Source: Vicinamibacterales bacterium | Lineage (GTDB): Bacteria > Acidobacteriota > Vicinamibacteria > Vicinamibacterales > UBA8438 | Direction: 5' to 3' | DNA length: 64,000 nt | Assembly: GCA_958296065.1 (NCBI GenBank) | Contig: CATQHX010000032.1 | Location: forward strand, 1 to 64,000 | In this document: positions 1 through 8,317 of the stretch, in pieces | How positions within the stretch are numbered: position 1 is the stretch's first letter | How the letters are laid out: each line of letters opens with the position of its first letter | The notes under the pieces: generated by a model | Seen by the model: only the letters and a program-made list of their open reading frames with translations | Databases searched by the model: none | Told to the model about the DNA's origin: nothing | Position numbers and translations under genes: made by a program

Positions 1-1
1 G

Positions 2-670
2 GAAGGCTTCGCGGCCGAGGTGGAGGACAACGGCGAGGTGGCCCTGCGGCGCCTCGTCGGCGCCGGGACCGGCGCGAACGGGTTCGATGTCGTCCTGCTC
101 GACGTCATGTTGCCCGGCCTGGACGGCTTCGAGGTGGTGCGGCGGCTGCGCGCGGCGCGCCAGTTCGTGCCGGTGATGCTGCTGACCGCCCGCTCGGACA
201 ACGACGACGTGCTCCGCGGGTTCGAGGCCGGCGCCGACGACTACCTGCCCAAGCCCTTCGACCTCTCCATCCTGCTGGCGCGCATCGCCGGCCTGCTCCG
301 CCGCCGTACCTGGCTGCGGGGCGACGACGGGGCGGGACAGGAGCGCGAGCTGGAGGAGTACCGCTTCGCGGGCACCTCCATCGACTTCCGCAACCAGGTG
401 CTGCGCCGCGGCACGGTCGAGCAGCCGCTGACCGTGATGGAGGCGACGCTACTCGGCTACCTGGTGCGGCACGCCGGGGAGACCGTCTCCCGCAAGGCGC
501 TGCTGGAGGAGGTCTGGGGCGTGCGCCACGACACGGATACCCGCACCGTCGACAACTTCATTGCCCGCCTGCGGCGCTACATCGAGGACAAGCCGGCGCG
601 CCCGCGGCATCTGCTGACCGTGCGCGGCGTCGGTTACCGGTTTGTCGCGGAGCCGGAGGGCGACGGGTAG
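2..670 (+). CDS. OmpR/PhoB-family response regulator (5' end outside window)
   Basis: This is the 3' part of a two-component response regulator that binds DNA when phosphorylated by a partner histidine kinase. The reading frame is open to the very first bases, and the residues before the first in-window GTG (position 20) still read as receiver domain, so the true start lies upstream. The receiver domain shows the phospho-acceptor Asp in LLDVMLPG (codon at 101-103), the LLTAR strand and the conserved Lys in LPKPFD. A winged-helix output domain follows and ends in the usual VRGVGYRF strand and hairpin. The kinase gene is not downstream: the next gene on this strand is unrelated, so it is presumably upstream or elsewhere. 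The target genes cannot be read from this sequence. Confidence 0.93.
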   Translation, partial: EGFAAEVEDNGEVALRRLVGAGTGANGFDVVLLDVMLPGLDGFEVVRRLRAARQFVPVMLLTARSDNDDVLRGFEAGADDYLPKPFDLSILLARIAGLLRRRTWLRGDDGAGQERELEEYRFAGTSIDFRNQVLRRGTVEQPLTVMEATLLGYLVRHAGETVSRKALLEEVWGVRHDTDTRTVDNFIARLRRYIEDKPARPRHLLTVRGVGYRFVAEPEGDG

Positions 671-792
671 CCAGCCGGCGCGCTGGCCCGTGACCCGGCC
701 GCACCGTGCCGAATGGTTGGCCGGCCGCCCGGATTCATCGCCCGGTCCACCGTCCCGGACGTTATCCTCGTGTTGGCGGATAGCGGCTTCCA

Positions 793-2343
793 ATGACGAG
801 ACGAAGACTGCCCATCGGCCTCCAGACCTTCCGCGAGGTTCGGGAGCAGGACTGCTACTACGTGGACAAGACGGCCTTTATCCAGCGGCTGCTGGACGAG
901 GGCAAGCACTACTTCCTGTCGCGCCCCCGGCGTTTCGGCAAGAGCCTGTTCGTGGACACGCTGAAGGAGCTGTTCGAGGGCAACGAAGCGCTGTTCGAGG
1001 GACTCGCGATCCAGAACGGCTGGGACTGGTCGGTCCGTCATCCGGTGCTGCGTCTGGACTTCAGCAGCGGCAGCTATCAGGGGCCGGACGACCTGCGGTT
1101 GGAGCTGGCGGCGCAGTTGGAGACCTTCGAGGAGGAGGCAGGGGTCGCCGCTCGCCCGGACGTTCCGGCCGCCGCCCGCTTTCGTCGCCTGATCCAGGCA
1201 CGGCGCCGGCAAGCGGGCCAACCGGTTGCGGTCCTCGTCGACGAGTACGACAAGCCGATCCTGGATGCGCTGGACGTTCCCGATGTCGCCCGGGCCAACC
1301 GCGACTTGCTCAGAGGGCTGTACGCGACCGTCAAGTTCTCGGATGCGGATATCCGGTTCACGTTCATAACCGGCGTCAGCAAGTTCTCGAAAGTGAGCCT
1401 GTTCTCCGGCCTGAACAACCTCAAGGACATCACCCTCGGGCCGCGCTACTCGACCGTCTGCGGTTACACCGACGCCGATCTGGACGACGTCTTTGCGGCG
1501 GAGCTGCCGGGCCTCGACCGGGAGCAGATCCGGGACTGGTACAACGGCTACAGTTGGCTCGGGGCCGAGAGGGTCTACAACCCGTACGACATCCTGCTGC
1601 TCTTCGACGAACGCAAGTTCCTGCCGCACTGGTTCGAGACCGGCACGCCGGCGTTCCTCGTCCGGACCCTGCTCGGGCGCCGCGTCCGGACCACCGCCCT
1701 GGAAGAGATGGTCGGCAGCAGCGACCTGCTGTCCACGTTCGATGTGGACGACATGGCGACCGAGGCGCTGCTGTTCCAGACCGGCTATCTCACCATCACC
1801 GGCGAGGAGGACCTCGGCGGCAAGATTCTCTATCGGCTGGGATACCCCAACCGGGAGGTGCGCCAGAGCCTGAACGAGCGCCTGCTGCGGGCGCTGACGC
1901 CGGACCCTTCGCGCCAGGGGGAGCGGGACATCCGGCTCTACGAGCTGCTGCGGGCCAATGACTTCGCCGGCATCAGGACGTTCTTCGAGTCGTTCTTCGC
2001 GGCCATCCCGTATGAGTGGCACACGAAGAACGACATCGCGAACTACGAGGGCTACTACGCGAGCGTGTTCTACTCCCACTTCGCGGCGCTGGGGCTGGAT
2101 GTCACGGTGGAGGACAGCGGCAGCAGCGGCCGCCTGGACATGGCGGTGCGCTTCAACGGCAACGTCTATCTGTTCGAGTTCAAGGTGGTGGAGCGGACCG
2201 GCGCGGGCGCGGCGATGGCGCAATTGAAGGAGCGGCGCTACGCGGACAAGTACCGCGGCCTGGAGCAGCCGATCCACCTGATTGCGGTGGAGTTCAGCAG
2301 CGAGAGCCGCAACCTGGCGGCGTTCGACGTGGAGCGGGCCTGA
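793..2343 (+). CDS. AAA-ATPase-like protein with C-terminal PD-(D/E)XK nuclease-like domain
   Basis: The 516-residue protein matches the family with an AAA-ATPase-like N-terminal half and a PD-(D/E)XK nuclease-superfamily C-terminal half. The N-terminus has YYVDKT (residues 22-27) and a P-loop-like SRPRRFGKS (43-51). A hydrophobic strand ending in VDEYDKP near residue 150 is the likely Walker B. The C-terminal region carries GRLDMAV followed by LFEFKVV, which is the D...ExK arrangement of the nuclease fold. The family is abundant and patchily distributed in bacteria, usually as solitary genes, and its function is not established. The gene stands alone here, about 120 bases after the response regulator. 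The ATG at 793 puts the family-typical opening, PIGLQTFREVRE, at the N-terminus. Confidence 0.9.
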   Translation: MTRRRLPIGLQTFREVREQDCYYVDKTAFIQRLLDEGKHYFLSRPRRFGKSLFVDTLKELFEGNEALFEGLAIQNGWDWSVRHPVLRLDFSSGSYQGPDDLRLELAAQLETFEEEAGVAARPDVPAAARFRRLIQARRRQAGQPVAVLVDEYDKPILDALDVPDVARANRDLLRGLYATVKFSDADIRFTFITGVSKFSKVSLFSGLNNLKDITLGPRYSTVCGYTDADLDDVFAAELPGLDREQIRDWYNGYSWLGAERVYNPYDILLLFDERKFLPHWFETGTPAFLVRTLLGRRVRTTALEEMVGSSDLLSTFDVDDMATEALLFQTGYLTITGEEDLGGKILYRLGYPNREVRQSLNERLLRALTPDPSRQGERDIRLYELLRANDFAGIRTFFESFFAAIPYEWHTKNDIANYEGYYASVFYSHFAALGLDVTVEDSGSSGRLDMAVRFNGNVYLFEFKVVERTGAGAAMAQLKERRYADKYRGLEQPIHLIAVEFSSESRNLAAFDVERA

Positions 2344-2435
2344 CACCGCGCCGCCATCGCCGGCCGCCGCCGCCGCCGCCCACGAGGTGCCGCGGGTCCT
2401 CCTGATTCAGCGAGCCGGATGGACGCGATGTTCGT

Positions 2436-4250
2436 TCATCGGCGGGAGAGCCGAAACGCCGCCATCTCCTCGGTGTTGCGCACCAGCAGGATGTCGTCCA
2501 CCAGCACCGGGTGGTTCCAGGTCTTGCCCTCTATCGCCGGCACCCGCGCCCGCTCGGTGAACCCCGCGGGCGTTGCGTCCACCAGCGCCAGGTCTCCCCG
2601 CTCGCCCAGGACGAGCAGCAGGTCCTGGTCGGCCAGCAGCAGGAGTTGCCCGTGGCCGTAACGGCCGCCCTTCCAGTTACGCTCGCCGGTCTCCAGGTCG
2701 ACGCTGGCCAGGATGCTGCCGTCGAAGCCGTAGGCGTGGCCCTGGTGCGCCACGAAGTCGTTGAAGTACGGTTTCAGACCTCTCGTCGTCCAGCGCACCT
2801 CGGTCGTCCAGCCGCCGTGCCCGCCGGCCGCCCGCGTTGCCGACACGCGCTGCATGCCGGCGAAGCCGCCCGCGCCGACCAGGATGTCGCCGCCGGCGGT
2901 CAGCGCCGGTTGCACGATGCGGCTGGCGGTGGCCCAGTCGTGAATCCACAGCACCCTGCCGTCGGCCGGCGCCACGCTGGTGACGCCGTCGGAGGTGAGC
3001 AGAAGCACTTGCGGCACCCCGTCGAGGGTCACCAGGTGCGGAGAGCTGTAGCTGTCGCCCCCGTCGGGCACGGACCATCGCGGGGCGCCGGTCTCGGCAT
3101 CGTAGGCGGCCAGGGTGCCGATGGCGGCGACGATCACGACCTGGCCGACTACGAGCGGCGAGCCCGCGAAACCCCACCCCGACGAGAACACGTCGTGTTC
3201 GGTGGCCACGTCGCGCCCCCACAACCGCCGGCCGGTCGGCGCGTCCAGCGCCGTCAGCAGCCCGGTGCCGCCCAACCCATACAGGCGATCGCCCGCCACC
3301 GTCGGGGTGCCGCGGGGTCCGGCGCCGGCGTGCGAGTCCCAGAACCGTACCGGATCGGCGTGTCGCCAGACCGGCTCGCCGGTCGCCAGCAGATAGCTCG
3401 AAACCACCTCCCGATCGCCCCGCTGCTCCTGGGTGAAGACCTGCCGCCCCCGGACCGAAAACGAGCCTACTCCCGGGCCGACGGGCCGGCGCCACAGCTC
3501 CTCCGGCGGCGACGCGTCCCAATCGGTCGCGATTCGCGCGCCCCGTACGACACTGTCGCGGTTGCGGCCGCGGAACCCCGGCCAGTCCGCGTCGTTCGCG
3601 GCAATGGCGTCGTTCGCGGCAATGGCGCCGTTCGCGGCAATGGCGTCGTTCGCGGCAATGGCGTCGTTCGCGGCAATGGCGTCGTTCGCGGCAATCGGCT
3701 CCTTCGGCGGCGGCGCAAGCCGTTCATCGACGGTCGTCGCCAGCAACCGTTCTTCGGCGGTCTCCGTCCAGCGCCAGGTCAGGTCTTGACGGGAGTCGCC
3801 GGTCATCCCGTCGGTGCGCAGCGTCGTCCAGAAGCCCGACGCCAGCACGATCGCGGCCACCAGCGCGATTTGCCGCGGGCGGTCGGCCATTCGGCGGGTG
3901 GCCACCGCCCACGCCACGAAGACCAGGCTCAGCACCGGGGCGGTGTAGACCGGGAACATCAGCCCCATCATCGAGCTGGCGATCGAGACATCGAGCAGCG
4001 GCACGGTCGCGAGCGAGACGGCCAGCATCAGGAGCGGTGCGCCCCAACGCTCGATCGGTGCCGCCCCGCTGAAGAACGCCCACCACACCAGGACCCCCAG
4101 CCCACCCAGAAGCGCGCCGACCATGGCGATCGGCGCCGCGTCCGGAACCAGTAGCGGCAGTCCGATCCAGGTCGACCACAACAGCGTCACGATGACGATG
4201 CCGGGCCGGAGTCTGAGCGTGCGCGGGGGCTCGAGGGATGTTCTGATCAC
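2436..4250 (-). CDS. Membrane-anchored PQQ-like beta-propeller protein with AIAAND repeat linker
   Basis: The 604-residue product begins with about five hydrophobic helices (residues 15-150). A linker follows, then a PQQ-like beta-propeller opening with WPGFRGRNRDS and repeats such as LTALDAPTGRRLWGRD and LAAYDAETGAPRW. It probably sits in the inner membrane with the propeller in the periplasm. The linker holds six tandem copies of an 18-bp unit encoding a six-residue Ala/Asn/Asp/Ile repeat. The fold resembles quinoprotein dehydrogenases, but I see no proof that it binds PQQ, and many such proteins are non-enzymatic. The start is GTG at 4250. It is convergent with the upstream nuclease-like gene and probably monocistronic. 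Four other PQQ-like propellers in the window lack the membrane block. Confidence 0.87.
   Translation of the reverse strand: MIRTSLEPPRTLRLRPGIVIVTLLWSTWIGLPLLVPDAAPIAMVGALLGGLGVLVWWAFFSGAAPIERWGAPLLMLAVSLATVPLLDVSIASSMMGLMFPVYTAPVLSLVFVAWAVATRRMADRPRQIALVAAIVLASGFWTTLRTDGMTGDSRQDLTWRWTETAEERLLATTVDERLAPPPKEPIAANDAIAANDAIAANDAIAANGAIAANDAIAANDADWPGFRGRNRDSVVRGARIATDWDASPPEELWRRPVGPGVGSFSVRGRQVFTQEQRGDREVVSSYLLATGEPVWRHADPVRFWDSHAGAGPRGTPTVAGDRLYGLGGTGLLTALDAPTGRRLWGRDVATEHDVFSSGWGFAGSPLVVGQVVIVAAIGTLAAYDAETGAPRWSVPDGGDSYSSPHLVTLDGVPQVLLLTSDGVTSVAPADGRVLWIHDWATASRIVQPALTAGGDILVGAGGFAGMQRVSATRAAGGHGGWTTEVRWTTRGLKPYFNDFVAHQGHAYGFDGSILASVDLETGERNWKGGRYGHGQLLLLADQDLLLVLGERGDLALVDATPAGFTERARVPAIEGKTWNHPVLVDDILLVRNTEEMAAFRLSRR
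3591..3698 (+). repeat. Six copies of an in-frame 18-bp tandem repeat
   Basis: The unit GTCGTTCGCGGCAATGGC occurs six times head to tail inside the minus-strand propeller gene. The copy at 3627 differs by one base and the last copy diverges at its end. Because 18 is a multiple of three, copy-number change would alter only linker length (six residues per copy) between the membrane domain and the propeller. Confidence 0.95.
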
Positions 4251-4320
4251 ACCGCTCTATACGCCATCAGGCTGCGCATAAGTTCCGGGCCGCGCGATCT
4301 CGCCATAGAATGAACTCAGG

Positions 4321-4599
4321 ATGCTCGATACGCTCACCCTGGCCCGCGAGCTGAAGGACGCCGGCATCGCGCCGGAACAGGCCGATGCCATCACCCACGT
4401 CGTTCAGCAAGCCACCGAGCACGGCGACCCTGCCACGCGCGCCGACCTGAACACCCACCGGGCGGAGGTTCGGGCGGACCTCGCCGCTCTTGAAGCCCGC
4501 CTGATCAAGTGGATGATCGGAATCGCGCTCACGGCTACCGGCATCGTTCTCGCGGCCGGCACCGCGTTTGTCGTGGCAGTTCTTCGGACCCTCGGGTAA
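4321..4599 (+). CDS. Small tail-anchored coiled-coil protein (DUF1640-like)
   Basis: A 92-residue protein with a charged, helical N-terminal two-thirds and one C-terminal transmembrane helix (about residues 65-88, beginning IKWMIGIALTATG). The order of a short helical bundle, the segment RADLNTHRAEVRADLAALEARL and a terminal membrane anchor resembles the DUF1640/CCDC90 group of small coiled-coil membrane proteins. Function is not known. A gene of the same design lies at 44845-45099. The next gene is on the opposite strand, and a dispersed palindromic repeat begins at its stop codon, so it is probably transcribed alone. The ATG at 4321 is close to the divergent start of the propeller gene at 4250, leaving about 70 bases for both promoters. 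Confidence 0.72.
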   Translation: MLDTLTLARELKDAGIAPEQADAITHVVQQATEHGDPATRADLNTHRAEVRADLAALEARLIKWMIGIALTATGIVLAAGTAFVVAVLRTLG

Positions 4600-4702
4600 C
4601 GCCCCGAAACGCCTCGCTCGCTCGGCGTCTCGGCCCATCCTCTCGCTCCATGACCTTGCGCCGCAGCACTTCGCTGCGCTGCGTTCGGCGGCGCAAGCTC
4701 CC
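4598..4702 (-). repeat. Dispersed double-hairpin repeat, copy A
   Basis: This intergenic element of about 100 bases has two potential hairpins: CCGAAACGCC pairing with GGCGTCTCGG, and TTGCGCCGC pairing with GCGGCGCAA. Its reverse complement matches copy C at 49395-49498 over nearly the whole length, and copies B (12549-12660) and D (16961-17006) in part. It starts within the stop codon of the small coiled-coil gene and lies between two convergent genes, so it may also act as a terminator. Confidence 0.85.
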
Positions 4703-4748
4703 AGCCGCCGCAGTCCCGCGCCCGCATGGCAGTTCCTTGTGCGGACCC

Positions 4749-6230
4749 TTACGGCAGCGGCATCTCCGGGCTGTCCTCGGCGCGCGCCCGTTCGAACGCC
4801 GGGCGCGGCGTGTCGGAGCGCACCTGCTCCAGCCAGAACACGCCGTCGTAGGGCGCGCTGTTGCCGCGCGTGCCCAGGAAGTCGACGTCCCCGTCGCCGT
4901 CGACGTCGCGGGCGATGAACTTGTCGTACATGCCCCGCTTGCGGCGCGAGACGTCGTGCCGCCGCCACTCCCCGGCGGCGTCGCCGGGGTGCTCGAACCA
5001 GCCGATGCGCCCGAGGGCGTCGTCCTTGTCGACGTCGCCGTCCCCTTCCCGCGGGCCCCGGCTGTAGCTGCCGGCCATGACGTCGAGGTGGCCGTCGCCG
5101 TTGATGTCCGCCACCTCCAGGCCGGTCATGCTGTCGGGGGTGAAGGTGCCGATGACGTGGGCGTTCCACGCGTCGTCGATTCGCTCGGGCTGCTCCAGCC
5201 AGGCCAGGCCGCCGGCGGCCGCGCCGATGATGTCGAGGCGGCCGTCCCCGTTCAGGTCCGCGTACTCGAGGTTGAAGCCGGCCGCCCGCGCGCCGTAGAT
5301 GCCGATGGCGTGCTCGCGGAAATCGAGGCTGCCGTCGCCGGGGTTCTCGAAGAAAAGGATTCGGTTCTCGCCCCGCGTTCCCACCACGATGTCGATGTCG
5401 CCGTCGCCGTCCAGGTCCACCGGCTCGGCGTTCTGCGGCACGCTGTAGCGCCCGAGCACCGTCTCGGTCCAGTTGCCGCCCTTGAGCGGGTCCCCCTCCA
5501 CCGAGAACACCGAGACCGGGGTGGAGCGCGCGAAGTCTTCCGGCGCGGGCCGCTGCGCCCCCTTGTTCGGGGCGGTCATCTCCGGGATGCCGTCGCCGTC
5601 GAGGTCGGCCAGGAAGACGCGGATGTACGACCCGCGGCCCTTGGTCATCGGCAGGATCAGCCGCGGCCACTTCGCGTGGCGCACGTCCGCGCCCGGGTTC
5701 TGCAGATAGATGAGGTGCGAGAGCTCGGCCGCCACCACGACGTCGAGGTGCCCGTCGCCGTTGACGTCGGCGATGGCGGCGTCCTCCGGCGCGGGCGCGT
5801 CGGCGCCCTCCGCGATGGTGACGTTCGTCCACCCGTCCGGGTCCGCGGAGCCGAAGGCGACGCGCACGTGGCCCTCGGCGTCCGGCACGTAGTCGGGGTC
5901 CGGCACGCTCGAGTCGTACTCGCTGTCCGACTCGTGCACCGACACGATGTCCTCGTGGCCGTCGTTGTCGAGGTCGGCCATCACCAGGCCGTCGCTGCCG
6001 CTCAGGCCGAACCCGGCGGTGGCGGGCTCGTCGATGACGTGCTCGCGCCAGCTTATGTAGCTGCCGTCCGCCGCCCGCGCGACCGTGGGGGTGTCGCCGA
6101 CGAGGAGTTGCGCATCGGCCGCCTGCGGCCAGAGCCACAGTAGGCTCGGGATGAGAAGGAGCGCGACGCCGACGCGACTATTCCGGAACCGCACCGACGC
6201 GCCGGTCGAGTGTGCTCGATCGAGAGTCAT
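4749..6230 (-). CDS. Secreted FG-GAP/VCBS repeat beta-propeller protein
   Basis: The product is an exported integrin-like propeller of about 493 residues. A signal peptide (residues 1-41, hydrophobic core VALLLIPSLLWLW, ending AADAQ) precedes at least seven repeats with calcium-binding DxDxDG loops such as ADLDNDGHED, ADVNGDGHLD, VDLDGDGDID and RDVDGDGDVD. Such proteins are usually surface or periplasmic and structural or binding in role; no enzyme domain is visible. I chose the ATG at 6230 because AGGAGG lies about seven bases upstream. A longer in-frame reading to 6404 would simply translate the 14-bp tandem repeat in front of the gene and is unlikely. The gene is divergent from the sulfatase at 6604. 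Confidence 0.9.
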   Translation of the reverse strand: MTLDRAHSTGASVRFRNSRVGVALLLIPSLLWLWPQAADAQLLVGDTPTVARAADGSYISWREHVIDEPATAGFGLSGSDGLVMADLDNDGHEDIVSVHESDSEYDSSVPDPDYVPDAEGHVRVAFGSADPDGWTNVTIAEGADAPAPEDAAIADVNGDGHLDVVVAAELSHLIYLQNPGADVRHAKWPRLILPMTKGRGSYIRVFLADLDGDGIPEMTAPNKGAQRPAPEDFARSTPVSVFSVEGDPLKGGNWTETVLGRYSVPQNAEPVDLDGDGDIDIVVGTRGENRILFFENPGDGSLDFREHAIGIYGARAAGFNLEYADLNGDGRLDIIGAAAGGLAWLEQPERIDDAWNAHVIGTFTPDSMTGLEVADINGDGHLDVMAGSYSRGPREGDGDVDKDDALGRIGWFEHPGDAAGEWRRHDVSRRKRGMYDKFIARDVDGDGDVDFLGTRGNSAPYDGVFWLEQVRSDTPRPAFERARAEDSPEMPLP

Positions 6231-6293
6231 CGTGATCCTCCTCGTTGTCTGCCGCTCGCGGTCCGCAGGTCGCGCTCCGCTGCACGGTCCGCT

Positions 6294-6405
6294 GCTCGCG
6301 GTCCATCGCTCGCGGTCCATCGCTCGCGGTCCATCGCTCGCGGTCCATCGCTCGCGGTCCATCGCTCGCGGTCCATCGCTCGCGGTCCATCGCTCGCGGT
6401 CCATC
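6294..6405. repeat. 14-bp tandem repeat, eight perfect copies
   Basis: The unit GCTCGCGGTCCATC is repeated eight times without error, followed by one degenerate copy (to about 6417) and preceded by imperfect copies from about 6252. It occupies the 5' region of the FG-GAP gene, between divergent genes. Since 14 is not a multiple of three, the repeat is open in several frames, which explains the repetitive reading frames there; I do not regard these as genes. Confidence 0.95.
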
Positions 6406-6417
6406 GCTCACGGTCCC

Positions 6418-6603
6418 GCCGGTCGCAATCCTACACCTGCCCCGCTGGTCCTACACGTGTCCCGCTGACGAGGCGGCGATCCGCGCGCCGACGATGCGGC
6501 GCGGACGACCCGGCGGCAATCCGGCGCGGCCGGCCTTGACGCCCGAGCTCCGTGCGGGCATGGTGGGCACGACGCCTCGGAGCCTGGAGTGAAAGCGCAC
6601 GCC
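6418..6603. other. Intergenic region between tandem repeat and sulfatase
   Basis: Together with the repeat, the stretch from 6231 to 6603 is gene-free. I see no coding signal, RNA gene or clear promoter box in it. It must contain the promoter of the downstream sulfatase. Confidence 0.5.
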
Positions 6604-8115
6604 ATGAAGAAGACACGACTCGCTATGGGCCTCGTCCTGACCTGCCTCGCCGCGCTGCTCGTGGCGCTGTCGCCGTTGCGCGCCGCCGACCGGCCGAACT
6701 TCGTCCTGCTGATGGGCGACGACCACGGCTGGGAGGAGACCGGCTACAACGGGCACGCCTACCTGCAGACGCCGGTGCTGGACAGGATGGCCGCCTCCGG
6801 CCTGCGGATGGACCGCTTCTACGCCGCGCATCCCTCCTGTTCACCCACCCGGGGCAGCGTCCTGACCGGGCGGCACCCGGTGCGCTACGGCACGTTCGCG
6901 CCCAACTGGTCGATGCGCCCGGAGGAGATCACCGTCGCCCACGTGCTGCGCGACGCCGGTTACGCCACCGGCCACTTCGGCAAGTGGCACGTCGGCACGG
7001 TGAAGGCCGGCTCGCCGCTGAATCCCGGCGCGATGGGTTTCGACGAGTGGCTGTCGCACGACAACTTCTTCGAGCTCCACCCGACCCTGTCGCGCAACGG
7101 CGGGCCGCCGGAGCGGTTCGAAGGGGAGAGCTCGGCGATCGTCGTCGACGAGGCGATCCGCTTCATCGAGGAGTCGAGCGAGGCGGACAAGCCGTTCCTG
7201 GCCGTGGTCTGGTTCGGCTCGCCCCACGAGCCCTACAGCGGGCTCCCGGACGACCTCGCCCTCTACGACGAGCTGCCGGCCCAGTACGCCGACCGGATGG
7301 TCCCGCTGACCTCGAACGAGACCGGCCTGCAGATCGAGCGGCCCCTGGGCGACGTGCTGCGCGAGCGCTATGCGGAGATCACCGCCATGGACCGCGCCAT
7401 CGGCACGCTGCGCGACTACCTGGACGAGGCGGGCCTGCGCGAGAACACCCTGCTCTGGTACAAGGGCGACAACGGGACGCCCCGCAGCGGACTGGCCGAG
7501 ACGCCCCTGCGCGGCCTGAAGGGGACGATGTACGAGGGCGGGATCCGCGTGCCCGGCATCATCGAGTGGCCGGCGCGCATTCCCGCGCCGCTCGCGACGG
7601 ACGTGCCGGCGGTGACCAGCGACATCCTGCCCACCCTGGCTGCGCTGGCGGGGCAGCCGGCGCCGGACCGGCCCCTGGACGGCCTCGACCTGGAGCCGCT
7701 GATCGACGGGCGGATGACCGCGCGTCCGGCGCCCATCTTCTTCTGGAGCTTCGACACCGGTGCCCTGGCGGGCCGTGACCACGACCCCTACCTCGATCCG
7801 GCCGTGCAGATCGGCACGACGCCGCTCGTCAAGCTGATGAACGGCATCGCGACCCGCAACTTCGAGAACATCCGCTACCCGGCCGTCGACGCACAGGACT
7901 TCGGCGGTGCGCGGGTGATGCTGGACGACGACTACAAGCTGGTCGTCGACGGCTCGCGCGGGTCGGGGGCCGAGCTGTTCGACCTGCGCAGCGACAGGGC
8001 GGAGCGCCACGACCTGGCCGAGGTCGAGACCGACGTGCTGCAGGACTTGCGGCAACGGTTGCGGGCGTGGCAGGAATCGGTGCTGCAGAGCCTGACCGGC
8101 GCGGACTATCGGTAG
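6604..8115 (+). CDS. Secreted sulfatase (arylsulfatase family, CSPTR motif)
   Basis: A 503-residue alkaline-phosphatase-superfamily sulfatase that would hydrolyse sulfate esters outside the cytoplasm. After a signal peptide (MKKTRLAMGLVLTCLAALL...), the core opens with NFVLLMGDDHGWEE, giving the metal-binding Asp pair. The maturation signature CSPTR has its Cys at residue 79, the residue oxidised to formylglycine. GHFGKWHVG and a metal-site KGDNGTP segment follow. No formylglycine-generating enzyme is encoded in the window, so the activator must be elsewhere. The ATG at 6604 gives a classic signal peptide; a GTG at 6589 would add five residues. The substrate cannot be read from the sequence. 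A second sulfatase lies at 18579. Confidence 0.93.
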   Translation: MKKTRLAMGLVLTCLAALLVALSPLRAADRPNFVLLMGDDHGWEETGYNGHAYLQTPVLDRMAASGLRMDRFYAAHPSCSPTRGSVLTGRHPVRYGTFAPNWSMRPEEITVAHVLRDAGYATGHFGKWHVGTVKAGSPLNPGAMGFDEWLSHDNFFELHPTLSRNGGPPERFEGESSAIVVDEAIRFIEESSEADKPFLAVVWFGSPHEPYSGLPDDLALYDELPAQYADRMVPLTSNETGLQIERPLGDVLRERYAEITAMDRAIGTLRDYLDEAGLRENTLLWYKGDNGTPRSGLAETPLRGLKGTMYEGGIRVPGIIEWPARIPAPLATDVPAVTSDILPTLAALAGQPAPDRPLDGLDLEPLIDGRMTARPAPIFFWSFDTGALAGRDHDPYLDPAVQIGTTPLVKLMNGIATRNFENIRYPAVDAQDFGGARVMLDDDYKLVVDGSRGSGAELFDLRSDRAERHDLAEVETDVLQDLRQRLRAWQESVLQSLTGADYR

Positions 8116-8317
8116 CGATACGAAGGCGATCGGGCGAACGCCGGCAGCGCGGCGAACGCAATCGTGAGGTCCAAAAGACGGCAGTTCGTTGGGGATCCCT
8201 TCCTTCTCGTGCATGCCCGAACCACGCATGCGCAGGAGCGGCTATGATGAGTCCCCGCTGTCGGGCCGATGATTCGGTGGGTAAGGTCACTCACCCTCGA
8301 TCCTCACGGAGGAAGCC

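Noticed and set aside
634..2346. 570-residue minus-strand frame opposite the AAA/nuclease-like gene
   Set aside because: Low-complexity Arg/Ala/Val-rich translation without family pattern; it is the GC-rich antisense shadow of a well-recognised gene.
6294..6405. Possible CRISPR array
   Set aside because: Units are 14 bp head to tail with no spacers and no cas genes in the window.
6245..6592. Repetitive frames over the 14-bp array
   Set aside because: They arise because the tandem repeat is open in several frames; no ribosome-binding site or family similarity supports translation.
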